From Auricularia sp. M13 (lineage: Eukaryota; Basidiomycota; Agaricomycetes; Auriculariales; Auriculariaceae): a stretch of 64,000 nucleotides of DNA. The position numbers were made by a program, and so were the translations under genes. The DNA lies in contig JAXOIZ010000013.1 in assembly GCA_037042915.1 (NCBI GenBank), positions 62,001 through 126,000 on the forward strand. Reading direction: 5' to 3'. Below, piece by piece: positions 23,482 to 33,669 of the stretch. The notes under the pieces are model-generated. The model saw only the letters and a list, made by a program, of their open reading frames with translations. It had not been told where the DNA came from and ran no database searches. The number at the start of each line of letters is the position of its first letter. Position 1 is the stretch's first letter.

Positions 23482-24387
23482 ATGCGCATCCTCCTCAAAC
23501 GACCTCAGACTCAATCTCGCGCTCTTCATCCCTCTCGTACCGCGCCCGAAAGAGACGGCGTCAGATTGGAGGACGCCGTTGTAGATGTCCTGAATGACGT
23601 CGCATCTGGTGCGCCGAGGCTCGTTGCTCTTCAGTCGACCCCGCTCTTGCTCGCGGCACTCGGGAGCCTGACGAAGCTGGAACTCGTCAAATCGTCACCG
23701 TACGACGCCATCAGTGTCCCCGGACTTTTCGCTATGCTCGTGCACATGTCGCGCCTGCAGGACCTCACGGTCGACGTCAACCGAATCCGCCCGGCGGCAC
23801 AAGGCACGCATCTTCCCGCAGTGCCCGACAGCATGCGCCTTCGGCGCCTCGTACTCTCTCAGACGTTCCCCGGCTGGGCCCTTCTCCTTCGCCACTCTCG
23901 CTACACACTCGAGCGGCTCGCACTCGGTCTGCGCTGGAACGGGCTCGACTATTCCTCGCCGCTCTTGATGGGCGACGTCCCGCTCTCCGTCCTTCAGAAC
24001 CTCAGAGCGCTACGGATGGACGAAATCCCGGACCCCGCAATCCTCGCAGCATGCGCACCGACGCTCGAGTCGCTCACACTGCACGGCATGGAGCGCGACC
24101 TTGCGCTCTTCCAACTTTGCCACGTCCTGCGCCCGCAGCTGCACCGTCTGCGCGTGCTCTACTCCGAGTTCACCGACGCGCGTGCGACTGACCTAGCGCG
24201 CATGCTTGCGCACCTGCCGGTGTACAGTGGCCTACGCATGCTGGACATCGAGGTGGATATCGTGCCTGGGGACGAGCGCGAGTCGCGCAGGCGCGCGCCG
24301 CTGGTGCAGCTGTGCGGTGCGCGATATATTGCGATGTCGCTGTCGGCTACGCGTTCTATTACGGATTGGGAATGTCTCGAGGGCTGA
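23482..24387 (+). CDS. LRR protein of the F-box family, no F-box seen
   Basis: An uninterrupted frame of 301 codons starts at ATG 23482, chosen because a TATA box lies 37 bases upstream. The frame is open further upstream to 23326. The sequence has irregular leucine-rich repeats typical of basidiomycete F-box/LRR proteins (LTKLELVKSS, LQDLTVDVNRI, LRRLVLSQTFPGW, LESLTLHGMER, LRMLDIEVDIVPG). No F-box is visible at the N-terminus, so this may be a truncated F-box gene, or the F-box may be in an unseen 5' exon. Known relatives act as substrate receptors in SCF ubiquitin ligases. Without the F-box that role is doubtful. Confidence 0.65.
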   Translation: MRILLKRPQTQSRALHPSRTAPERDGVRLEDAVVDVLNDVASGAPRLVALQSTPLLLAALGSLTKLELVKSSPYDAISVPGLFAMLVHMSRLQDLTVDVNRIRPAAQGTHLPAVPDSMRLRRLVLSQTFPGWALLLRHSRYTLERLALGLRWNGLDYSSPLLMGDVPLSVLQNLRALRMDEIPDPAILAACAPTLESLTLHGMERDLALFQLCHVLRPQLHRLRVLYSEFTDARATDLARMLAHLPVYSGLRMLDIEVDIVPGDERESRRRAPLVQLCGARYIAMSLSATRSITDWECLEG

Positions 24388-24668
24388 TGCACGCTTAAAC
24401 GACTTGAATGGACTCTTGCTTGTTATTTGCTCCCAGATATCTAGACCGTAATCCCACCGATTTGCTTGGTATTCAGATTCGTCTCGTCATGGATGATGCT
24501 TGATGCGTAGGCTGCAATCCCTTTCACATGCTCTACATGATTCACAAATCCAACCTCGCGAATGTGGCCTTACTCTGATAGAAAGTGAAAGACACCGTGA
24601 TCGATCAAGACCTATGACGGCGTCGCTCCTTTGGTTAACTGAGCGGGCTGTGATCATCATTGCTCAAA

Positions 24669-25086
24669 TTAACGCAGATACCAAGAAAGCCCAAGTCCAA
24701 GTCCTAGCACAAAGACAGACAGTCCTCCAACAATATGAGAGATCTTGTAATCTTTGACGGAGATCTTGTCATCAGTGACATTGGTAACTTCAGGAGGCGG
24801 CGGAGCCTCCCAGGAACTGAAATAGACGACGGGGTCCTGCAAAGTAAGGTCCATCAACGGTGGTATCGCAGAGGACAATATGCTAGAAACGTACGCCGCC
24901 GTCGCGGGAAGCCCGAGTCCTGTACCCTTTTAGAATACCAGGAACCATGACGACCTCGCCCGTCTTTTCGTCACGCTGAGAGAAACGAATTTGCATACGG
25001 TCCTGCAAGAAAGGCATCATGCAAAGGACGACCTGAGATCCTTTCACGTTACTTACTAGCAATTCAGCATCGGCTGGGTTGCTCAT
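24669..25086 (-). CDS. Small single-pass membrane protein, unrecognised
   Basis: Two exons (25086-24895 and 24836-24669) with a 58-base intron (donor GTACGT, acceptor TTTGCAG) give 119 residues. The start is MSNPADAELLVSNVKGSQVV. The C-terminus carries one membrane segment (about 100-116, VGGLSVFVLGLGLGLSW) and ends YLR, so it looks tail-anchored. A second splice choice (24925-24883) keeps the frame, but its intron is only 43 bases and its donor is weaker. A TATA box lies about 60 bases upstream. It is probably a genuine conserved host gene. I do not recognise the family. Confidence 0.65.
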
Positions 25087-25140
25087 TGTTCGAGGCTTGG
25101 GACGGGTGCCGCGTGAGGGAAATCGCCGCCGCGCACGCCG

Positions 25141-25151
25141 GTATTTATAAC
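25141..25151 (-). promoter_or_regulatory. TATA box of the small membrane protein gene
   Basis: TTATAAATAC on the minus strand, 55-65 bases upstream of the ATG at 25086. It is the clearest TATA element in this part of the window. Confidence 0.6.
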
Positions 25152-25189
25152 CTAGTGACAATGCACAGAGACGCTCTCCTTGGCACCAC

Positions 25190-25684
25190 AATGGAAAGTT
25201 GCCACACCCTTCGCGTCTCGACAGTCACGATGGAGGGTAACACGTGTCGACAATGGTAGCACCTGCGATTTCACTCATCCGGCCGCGAGTTGCCTGCGAA
25301 ACGCGTGTTATGCACGAGGCTTTCGAAAGAAACCCCGGACCCTGAGAACCTGTGCGCAGTCCAGCTCGCAATCACAGCCTGAGGGTGTCTCTATAGCCTC
25401 CTTTGTGGCAGCTCAAGTTGCTCTCCGCCGTGCCGGAACATCCAAGCTACGTATAAACTGAAACACTACTCGGAGGTAATGCAAGTACCTTCCGAGCACT
25501 GAAGATAGCTTGCGATTCTCTGCCGCGGCACAGACTGGACACCCTCGCCGACCATAAAGTTCATATTGACAGTGTTCTCGACCCCAACATTCGACGCGCA
25601 ATTTCACGTCTCCTCTCAGAGTACCCATACGAGCCTCACCATTCGTCTTCGTCTTCCGAGGCAGTCCATACTTCCCCTGCTCTG
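25190..25684 (+). CDS. Possible gene divergent from the membrane protein gene
   Basis: A plus-strand exon ending at 25450 and another from 25497 join in frame across a 46-base intron. The joined sequence reads well (SIASFVAAQVALRRAG, then LKIACDSLPRHRLDTLADHK and IRRAISRLLSEYPYEP, then a serine run), and a GTGAGA donor follows at 25685. The ATG at 25190 is a guess and the 3' part was not resolved. It would run into the antisense of the F-box gene ending at 25712. Unrecognised. Confidence 0.3.
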
Positions 25685-25711
25685 GTGAGACAAATGATGA
25701 GAGTATCAATT

Positions 25712-26820
25712 TTACGCACCGGGGTCCGACGGCCAGTGCTGCGGCCCGCTCACCTGCTCCCCGTCGACAAACTCGGCCACAACGTTGTTGCTGCGCTCCT
25801 CCGCTAGTCGTACGTACCGAGCCAGTCGCACAAGGGCATGGAGTTTGACGTCCGATTCGACAAGCTCTGTCGGCCGTGGAACTTCAACTCGCGCCGTCTC
25901 CAGCTGCGCAGGACCATAGGAAACCAGGAGGGGTATCGCATCTGGGACCGCGACCCATTCTTCTGAGTGTTTGTTCGCGACGGCAAGCGTCTCGAGCTTC
26001 ACAGCATGTATGGGCGACGTGGACTGAGAGTTCGCCTGCGACGTCAGCCTCCCGAGTCGTCTCCTCTCGTTGTCCGTAATGCTGAGATTGCGGAGAGACG
26101 GCAGGCTCCTTTCCCAGACCACACTCTCTGATGCGAGATCCAGCAGCGCGCCCCAAGGCAGAGTCAGCGATGCCAGGCGGTCCAAGCAGCGCATCCATGG
26201 TTCTCCGAGCCACCATTTATCTACGACGGTGCGGACGCTGTAGTACAAGCCGTTCTCCTCGTCCTCGAAAGTAGATTCAGGATCGTTGTACCTGCGCGCA
26301 TTAATACTCAGGGCCCATGTCCCGCGCGCCTTCTTCGCAAATGCGTCGATGGTGGCCGAGATGCGCTTGGCATAGCATGCCTGGAAGCGTCGCACTGTAT
26401 TGCCCATCCAGTTGTCGACAAAGGCAGTGAAGTCTACAAGGCGTCCTTCCTTGGGGTCGAGCAGGACATCGTTGAGTGACGAGGGCAAGGGTGGGAACGC
26501 AGACAAGTCTTCGACGCTGATCCTATACAGACTGAGACATGTAAGGCGCGGAAACAGGTTGAACAAGTTACGTAGTCCAAAATTCTGGGGACCAATAGAG
26601 GCGCGATAGCGAATATCTCCTCGGAATTCCCGCAGAGACGGCAGAGGCTCAAAAGTGGGCGGCACCAAGAAAGTGCCGACAGTAAGACTCTCTAGGCGCG
26701 GTGTAGAACTCTCCTTCCAGAGTCCTGGGAGTATGACGGGATCGTCTGGCTGATTCATGAGCACTAGAATCCGCAGCAAGGGGGCAGCACGGTCGCAGAG
26801 GCGGGCAAGGGTGCCCCGGT
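25712..26820 (-). pseudogene. F-box/LRR gene, 3' part (split by transposon)
   Basis: This is the C-terminal 367 codons of an F-box/LRR gene whose 5' part lies at 37715-38327. The frame from the insertion point reads GTLARLCDRAAPLLRILVL and continues through LRR-like sequence to the stop at 25712. Positions 26815-26820 (CCCGGT) are the target-site duplication. Joining 37715 to 26814 restores one uninterrupted frame (…LHNHR then GTLAR…), giving 554 residues in total. The break is therefore a recent, clean insertion and not decay. As it stands the gene is disrupted, unless the 10.9-kb element is spliced out or the 3' part is expressed on its own. Confidence 0.85.
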
Positions 26821-26888
26821 TATGGTGTACCGAGTGTACATTTAATAAATTCATTTCCCCGATGCCTTCCCGAGTTTCCGCGATGTGT
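26821..26888 (+). repeat. Left terminal inverted repeat
   Basis: About 67 bases from TATGGTGTACC to GCGATGTG. They match the right end in inverse orientation with about ten differences, mainly in a short central block. Confidence 0.85.
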
Positions 26889-27090
26889 CTTCGAGTTTTC
26901 TCACATATTTTACTTGAGTCACAATCCAAGGTTCCCGGGCATGCGGTGGGAATTTTCTCTCACATGAATCGGTTTGTTCTCTCGATTGGCAGTTTCCGCT
27001 CTCAGGTGACTATTTCCGCCCGCGGGACGTTGGGTTTCCGCGCGCGATGTTGGGTTTCCGCACGCGACACCGCGTTTCCGCGCGTCAACT
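26870..27090. repeat. Subterminal TTTCCGC repeats, left
   Basis: At least six copies of TTTCCGC followed by varied GC-rich bases occur in the first 270 bases of the element. The complement (GCGGAAA) recurs in the last 200 bases (about 37505-37665). Paired subterminal arrays are typical transposase-binding regions. The binding role is inferred. Confidence 0.7.
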
Positions 27091-27593
27091 CCGTGCAACC
27101 CCCGCGATTTTCCGAATATACACATGACTCAAATTTCAACAGGCAGGCAGAAATGCCATATTGCGAGGTCAGAGCACAGAATTGGCTGCATTATCAGGCA
27201 TTGGCTACATCAGGGTCAAGAAATACAGCAAAGGATTCAGTTGACAGCAAGAAAGTGATAGCAAAGACGAGCAAGAGAGCAGGACCAGGACAACAGACAG
27301 CAGAGAACAGAACGGCAATATCTAACAGTATCATACGAGTCTTTCGGTCAGCATTGCCATCGGCGTGGGTAATAGCAATGCGCTACGCGAATGGGTCATG
27401 CACTGGCTGGCGCGGACGACGGGCAGGCAGGCTACGCAAGTCGATCGGAAGAGCTGGGCCTGTTGGGAGTACACAGAAGCAATTAGATGTGCACAGCAAA
27501 AAGTACGGTTCAGCTCACCCGCTGGCTGCACTGCAGGCGGTTCCGGATCACCCTTGGCACCAGGAGAATCTACAGCCCGATCATTGTCCGAGT

Positions 27594-28549
27594 CTATGGG
27601 ATGTCAGTCAATGAGCACGGTAAAAGCAGTAGCGCACCAATTACAACGGGTTCCGTCTCGGTTTTGAAGTCGAAGTCATGCAATCCGAACGAGTCGTCGT
27701 CCGCGGGTGTGGTGAGCCATGCGTCAACTGTAAAATGTTATAAGTGAGGTCCACGGGAGCACCGACGTCTTACCGTCAAACACAGTGTCCGCTTTGCCTT
27801 TCGTCACCGGGGCATCCACCTTGGCCTTCTTCTTTGGGCGCAGGTTTGGTGCGGTTTTCTTTGGCGCTGCCACAGCAGTCGTGTTGTCGCTCTCGCTTGA
27901 CTCGTCTAAGAACTGTGCATTAGAGCTCACTCCCAGAGATAAAATATGTAGTTACCGACGACGGCACTCTTGCGTTTATGCCGGAGGTCGTCACTCTCTG
28001 AGTCGTCATCTGAGTGTTGTCAGTAACAACGTCTTGCAAATACCATGTGCAATGTACATACCGGGGAGCCGAGACGTGCTTGCCGATGCAGCCGAAGGGA
28101 TGGCTAAGATAACTCGTCAATAACAGCACCAATGGATACGACAGATACTTGCCCTTCTTCTGCCCCCATGACATGTAAATTTTGCTTGGGATTCGAACAC
28201 GGGAGACTAACGGAATATCAGCGGTAATCGGTAAAAGTTGGTCCGCAAACTCACTCAAGAAAATAATATGATTAGCGACGGACTGGTTCTGCGTAATGCG
28301 CGCCTGCACCAAGTCGTCACCCGCTGGGCAGTCGTCATCGACAAGCACCAGTTTGTTTGAGCCCATGTGACTGAGGACGCGCCAAACTGCATCTGTGCCC
28401 TGATCCCACTGGTAGTCATCATACTCATCTGCAAGTTCCTCAGCGACGTTGTCCAGCAGCCAGGCGTGAGCCTCAGGAAACAGCGCCGCGACCAGTCGAT
28501 CAGCACGCTCGTGGTCCCAAGTTGGATCGATGGCGGTCAACTTGTTCAT
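27594..28549 (-). CDS. Unrecognised transposon-carried protein (5' end uncertain)
   Basis: Six exons (28549-28255, 28184-28149, 28103-28062, 28009-27956, 27905-27774, 27727-27594) join with consistent phases. The first exon reads helical, acidic sequence (EELADEYDDYQWDQGTDAVW, then MGSNKLVLVDDDCPAGDD). The later small exons give an acidic-serine then basic segment (DDDSESDDLRHKRKSAVVDE, then RPKKKAKVDAPV, a likely nuclear signal), and the C-terminus contains DVDAWLTTPADDDSFGLHDF. The coding frame seems to extend upstream of 28549 to about 28650 (FGHALNITTFKKPDKG), so the true start is missing. It lies inside the 10.9-kb transposon and could be one gene with the zinc-cluster protein upstream. 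No family is recognised. Confidence 0.55.
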
Positions 28550-28689
28550 GTGGGCGCGGTGCACGAGCTTGTAGCGCTTGTAAGTACTCAGAACTCCCTT
28601 GTCGGGCTTCTTGAATGTCGTGATGTTAAGCGCGTGACCGAACCGACTAGAACGCCTCGGATCGACCGATAGACCGATGTCTAAGACGG

Positions 28690-29410
28690 GGAGCCAGGCG
28701 CGGATGGGGAACCTTGACGGGTGGCCCGACAGATGACCTATGGCCCCCGGAGCCCGTAGTGGGCGAACGGGGGCGCTCGAGAGGTAGTCGAGGTACTCGA
28801 GCGTCGATAGAAGGAAGAGTGAGCCGAAGGTGCCGATCGAAAGCGAGGCGAGCGAGGAGAGCAGCCGGATTGAGTGGCGCGACTCTAGTGAGGTGGGACG
28901 AAGCTAGGCTGTTGCTATTTCGTTGCTAAATCGGTTTTCGAACTAGAGTACATCAAAGCGAGGCAAGGATACAAATAGGAAAGCACAGAATCACATGGGA
29001 GACACTCGGGTAACTGCTAGACCGGTCGGATCAACAATAGAAGTACGAAACACAGGAATGCGCAGTGATCGCAGTCAGAGTGATCCGATATCGAGCAGAG
29101 TGAGTCAGGATGATGACAGAGTGCTTAGGAAGCGAAAGGGAGTGACGGAAGATGATTAGAAAGATACTAGAATGTGTTAGAAGGTGATCCGGGTCGACCG
29201 GAGCGATGCGGAGGCGAGGCGAGACCGATAGGATCGAAGGGAAGTGAAGGGAAAGGAAGCGAAGCGAAGGTGAGCGAAGGTAAGCGAATGGAATCGAGTG
29301 AAAGATGGATATACTCGGGATGAAGGAAGAGCGAGGCAGGATAGATGAAGGGCGGAAAGGGTCGGGCGAGCATGGGTCGTAACACGTGACTTCGACGTCC
29401 TGCCGCTCCT
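28690..29410 (+). other. Purine-rich spacer, no gene seen
   Basis: About 700 bases whose plus strand is strongly purine-rich, with many GCGAAGG, GAGCGAAGG and GGAAG repeats, most dense at 29190-29350. The complementary frames are serine, proline and leucine-rich artefacts. It separates two minus-strand gene models of the transposon and may be an insertion or a promoter region. Confidence 0.5.
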
Positions 29411-29415
29411 CAGTT

Positions 29416-30030
29416 TCACCTGCGGACTGGCTGCACATCAGCAGATGTGCACGTAGACAACGGAAAACACACCAGCCCAAGTGGAATCAGCACCACCGTT
29501 GCCACCTGCACGGGCTTGGATGCAGATGACGGGCGGCCCTGGTTGGGTTCAGCAGTCAGTAAATCAAGATATCTTGTGACGTACTCCTTTGCCTTTGCCT
29601 TTGGCGACAGTGCGTCCGGTCAAACCAGCAAAGGCCTCGCGCTGACCCTGGGCGACCGTCGTTTTTGGTCGTATCTTGTGCTTGGCACGCCGAGGGTCAG
29701 CCTGCGCGCGAGCAAAGACGTCGTCCACGGTTGTGTTGATGTTGTCCTCCTCGTTGCTGAAGAAGCTGTTGTCCGAGTCCACCTCAACACTAAGAAATTA
29801 TGAATTAAATGTGCAGAAGGACATGCAGAGTGAGCAGCTTACTTGGCCACCTCTTTTCCCTTCGCCTTCTTGCCCTTCCGCGTCTGGTGCTCCGCTGGCT
29901 CATCCGCATCGTCGTCGTCATCGACATGGTCTTCGACAGGGTGCTTGCAGCGAGCACAGAGCTTTCGAGGTAGCGTAGAGCCCTTGAACACCTTGCAAAG
30001 GCAGACCTCGATGGTGCAGCCACGCGGCAT
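29416..30030 (-). CDS. Cysteine-cluster, nuclear-type protein of the transposon
   Basis: Three exons (30030-29843, 29789-29585, 29538-29416; introns 53 and 46 bases) give 171 residues. The N-terminus has a compact CxxxxCxC...CxxC cluster (CTIEVCLCKVF then LCARCKHPVEDH), like small zinc-binding clusters that precede fungal transposon proteins. An aspartate run (DDDDDADE) and a lysine-rich stretch (KGKKAKGK) follow, then acidic and basic blocks. It is likely a nuclear nucleic-acid or protein binding factor encoded by the element. It may continue into the gene at 27594-28549, since the last exon ends in weak sequence. Function is inferred only. Confidence 0.5.
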
Positions 30031-30319
30031 TGTCGATGGCCGGTGCTCTCGGTGTGCGAGCAAGAGAGGCAATTACACCCGGATCCCCGATTCCAGAACG
30101 TCCGGCTGCGCCAGCAAACACCTTGCTTGGCTTGCTTCTTACATTTCCGAACACAACCCCACGCTTGTAACCCCCACCAACCTCGCGGACAAAATTACTA
30201 AAGAATTCCCAGTCTCATATTCAACATGTGCTAGGTCTTCGGAAATGCAAACTGTTCAACCAGTGGAAGTTTTGTGACTAGGCCTGTGCCCGGGATTCGA
30301 TAAAATAAACAAATACTTG

Positions 30320-30390
30320 CTCAGAGAATCGAACCCTCACCTCAAAGGCGCACCAGGTAACCTCAGTAGGTAAACCACTTGGCCATCATC
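30320..30390 (-). ncRNA. tRNA-like Pol III unit (tRNA relic or SINE head)
   Basis: On the minus strand an A box (TGGCCAAGTGG, 30375-30385) and a B box (GGTTCGATTCTC, 30324-30335) lie 40 bases apart, the normal internal Pol III promoter spacing. The D-arm-like and T-loop-like segments are visible, but the T stem and acceptor stem pair poorly. It is therefore a decayed tRNA or the 5' part of a SINE and not a functional tRNA. Confidence 0.5.
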
Positions 30391-30527
30391 ACTTATGTGA
30401 CAACACCAAGCCTCTCCGTCTATTTGTGTTTCCGGAACCAACTGGCTAGTTACAGAACAACTTGCTACTGAGTCACATGCTAGCGGTCCTGAAAATCCTG
30501 CATCTGCTTACGCCGTTCTCGCCGTTC

Positions 30528-31300
30528 TCACCGGATTGATGACCGCGGAGTCCAGCGGCGCTGGTCACTCAATCTTGTCTTCCTCCCATCCAACTTCCAA
30601 GCAGCAACAATGTCTAGGCCCTCCTCATCCACCCGCCGCTGTGCTTCATAATTTTTGGAGCATGCATCGGCGGGCTCTTGGCTGCCATTGCGCTGCGCCG
30701 CCAGGGTCATGCCGTCAAGGTACAATTTTCGGGTTGTAGGAGATGATCCCACGATCATCGCGGACTGACAGTAGCCCAGCTGTACGAGCAGTCGAAATGG
30801 TCGAGTGAGGTCGGCCTGGCCGTTGGCCAGCCCCCAACGCGACACGGATGCTGCTCAAGCTCGGCTGCTCACCCGAGTGCATGCGCGTCGTGAACCAGGA
30901 AGGTGTACGCATGCCTCTCGTCCCATATTACCATGTGGTGCTTGTGATCTGAGAATGTGTATGGCGGTCTAGATGCGTATCGTGCACTGGGGTCGGGAAG
31001 TCCTCCCATGACCGTTCCTCGGCGGCCTCGGGCATCCATCTGTGAGAGGACACAGAGAAAACAACCCAGATTATGAGGATTATGAGAGATACTGGATACT
31101 TCTATGAGCGTGAACCGATTGCACACTCTGCCGAATGTCATTAATATAGCACTCGTTGACGATGGGGCATAGCCTAGCAAGCTCTGCGGTTATGTCATAT
31201 AGTTGATTCAAGCCTCCAAGGGCTGTATTTGAAATCAGGGGAGTGGCACTTGAAGATTCAAGGTGGGACGATATCAAGTTTCACTGATAATCCGGTGTAT
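30528..31300 (-). other. Unresolved minus-strand exons inside the transposon
   Basis: Three stretches read as protein: about 31240-31140 (ALGGLNQLYDITAELARLCP), an ATG frame 31039-30869 (starts MDARGRRGTVMGGLPD, then YTFSDHKHHMVIWDERHAY) and 30800-30530 (RLLVQLGYCQSAMIVGSSPT). A GTGAGC donor near 30876 suggests the second is spliced, but the acceptor could not be fixed. This is an unrecognised cargo gene, probably real, with no reliable model. Confidence 0.35.
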
Positions 31301-32090
31301 TTGTCCTTCGACAGCTCACCAAATGTCACATTTGAAGCAAATGATCAATTAGTAAGGCACAGTGAGTGCAGATACTGCTGAATTAGACCGTTAACTACTG
31401 TCTGAGAAAGTGTGATGAAGCCCGGATACCTGGTGGGTGCGCCAAGGTCAGTCAGTTCTCTTCGGCGCTCAGACTTCAGGTTTCAGAGTTGAGAAATTTT
31501 CCAAGCAGGCATGTAAATAACTCTGTTCTATATGAAAATTGATGCAGATCTGGACTCTCAATTCATGTTGCACTAAATATTTTGGAAGGTTGAATATACG
31601 AGTCACGTGCGACGCGGTAGGGAACACGGTGTACAAATAGAGCATCACAACATGGCTGTTGCTCTTGCCAGACGCGTCTCGTCGATACCGATGTGCAGCG
31701 CACCTCAGCATGCTGCCACAGCTGCATCTAGGCGCCTATACGGCCACCTAGAGGTGTATGCTGCAGCGTGCTCATCATGCTCGCCGAGCACAGCCATGCA
31801 CTACTACCATTTGAACATATGACCAGGTGGGTGTGTGGCTTTGTGGCCACAAAAATATTCTTACATAATCAGAGTAGACTTGTCGCAGATGTCTGTTCAC
31901 TGCCTAGGTTTTTGGCCATTGTGCTCATGGCGCTCGGTCGCAACGCAACCGCGAGAATGCTGTACGGCGCATGTCTCTCTCTTCTCCCAGCAGCCACCGT
32001 CACATGCCCATTCACGTCGCGGAAGCAGAGGACAATGCAGTCAAGCTCGAGCTCGCGTGCCGGTGGTGGCGGCCCCGAATTCAACTTGCC
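31301..32090. other. No supported gene
   Basis: Sequence between the unresolved exons and the minisatellite. Short frames only, no domain and no clear splice pattern. Confidence 0.35.
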
Positions 32091-32099
32091 AGTGCGTCG

Positions 32100-33125
32100 G
32101 CCGAAGACGGTCGTCAGCGCTGTCGGTCACACACTCGCGCGACGCACTCGCGCCCACCGACATCGGCCACCCATGGCCGGCCGGTGCGCCAAGCCTGAGC
32201 ACACGCACGTGCATACGACACGCCCAGCAACCCGTACGAATGTACGGGTTTGCAGGAGGTTCGCGCGGGCTCAGCGGCTGGCGGCGCACTCGCGCCCACT
32301 GACATCGGCCCGGCTGCAGGTGGCCAATGTTGGCGGGCGCTAGTGGCCAGCCTGCGCGGCACACCTGGGCGCGTGCGCGGGCATACGACGCGCCCAGCGG
32401 CCCGTACAAGTGTACGGGTTTGCTGGGCGTTCGCACGCGGTCGACAGCCGGCGGTGCACTCGCGCCCGCCAACGTCGGCCACTTGCAGCCGGCCTGCGGC
32501 ACGCGCATACGATGCGCCCAGCAGCCCGTACAAACGTACGGGTTTGCTGGGGGTCCGCGCAGGCTCAGCGGCCGACAGCGCACTCGCGCCTGCTGACATC
32601 GGCCACTCGCGCGCGCCGACGATGGCCACCCATGGCCGGCCTGCGCCGCACGCCTGGGTGTGTGCGCGGGCCTACGACGCGCCCAGCGGGCCGTACAAGT
32701 GTACGGGTTTGCTGGGCGTTCGCACGCGCTCGACAGCCGGCGGCGCACTCGCACCCACCGACATCGGCCACTCACGCGCGCCGACGATGGCCTGGGGCCA
32801 CCCACGGCCGGCTTGTGCCGCACGCCTGGGCGTGTGCGCGCAAATATGACAAGCGCAGCCACTTGTACGGGCTGCTGGGCGTATGCGCGGGCTCAGCGGC
32901 CGGCGCCGCACTCGCGCCCGCCGACATCGGCCACCCGCATACGACGCGCTCAGCATCCCGTACAAGTGTACGGGTTTGCTGGGAGCTCGTGCGGGCTCAG
33001 CGGCCGGCAGCGCACTCGTGCCCACTGACATCGGCCACTCGCGCCCGCCGACGACGCGCCCAGCAGCCCGTACAAGTGTACAGGTTTGCTGGGCGTTGGC
33101 ACGGGCTCAACAGCGCGCGCGTTCA
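32100..33125. repeat. Minisatellite with palindromic hairpin in each unit
   Basis: About seven irregular units of 98-171 bases. Six carry the core GTACGGGTTTGC or close variants (near 32237, 32408, 32536, 32699, 32965, 33075), and a shortened core occurs near 32867. In most units CCCGTACAAGTGTACGGG forms a hairpin within a larger GCCCAGCA...TGCTGGGC inverted repeat. The rest of each unit repeats GCGCACTCGCGCCC, ACATCGGCCACTC and GGCCGGC. The repeats leave all six frames open for long distances, so the long frames here are artefacts. It lies inside the 10.9-kb transposon. Confidence 0.75.
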
Positions 33126-33669
33126 CGCATGAAATACCCGCGCTACAGACCGCACCTCTGTATGGGCTTATAGGGGTCACATGCACCCTGCGAGGTTGAG
33201 GGTGCCACATGCGTGCGCGGGTTGACTCGAGGACATTCGGCGCTGTACAGCGTGACGTGCTCTTTAGTAGCTGCCACGGCTGACACTCACACTGGGCGTT
33301 AGTCCCCGGGTGTTTGTGTTGCTCGTGGCTGTCGCTAGGAACAGTCTTCTGTATGAGGTGCAGGCTGCCTGACTAAATTCATCTATCCCTGATAGTTGAG
33401 CGTGGTTGCGCCCTTCAAGGCTGCCCCTCTGCTCCTATCTCTAACGGGATTCAGCCCAACATGCGGGACATGCGGTTCAGGCGTGGCCGCGTGCAGCATT
33501 GCGGGCCGCACCGCACATTTAAGTCCTGCAGGCGTGACTGCCATATCAATGCGCATCGACAATGTCGACTTCAGCGGCACTGTGCTTGCATCGGGCACAC
33601 GGGAAGGGCTGACTTTACACAGTAAACGCCTCTGGGCGTGCCTAGATTTCGAGTACAAGATGGTAAATA
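33126..33669. other. Intergenic, no supported gene
   Basis: Spacer between the minisatellite and the 3' end of the BTB gene. Only overlapping short frames. Confidence 0.4.

Noticed and set aside
24883-24925. 43-base intron in the small membrane protein gene
   Set aside because: It keeps the frame, but the 58-base intron with GTACGT donor and TTTGCAG acceptor fits the genome's introns better.
32100-33125. CRISPR array
   Set aside because: The repeats are long and irregular, with no uniform spacers and no cas genes, and the genome is eukaryotic.
32041-33132. Several long frames on both strands (up to 273 codons)
   Set aside because: All six frames are open because the minisatellite units are GC-rich. 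No frame has protein-like composition.
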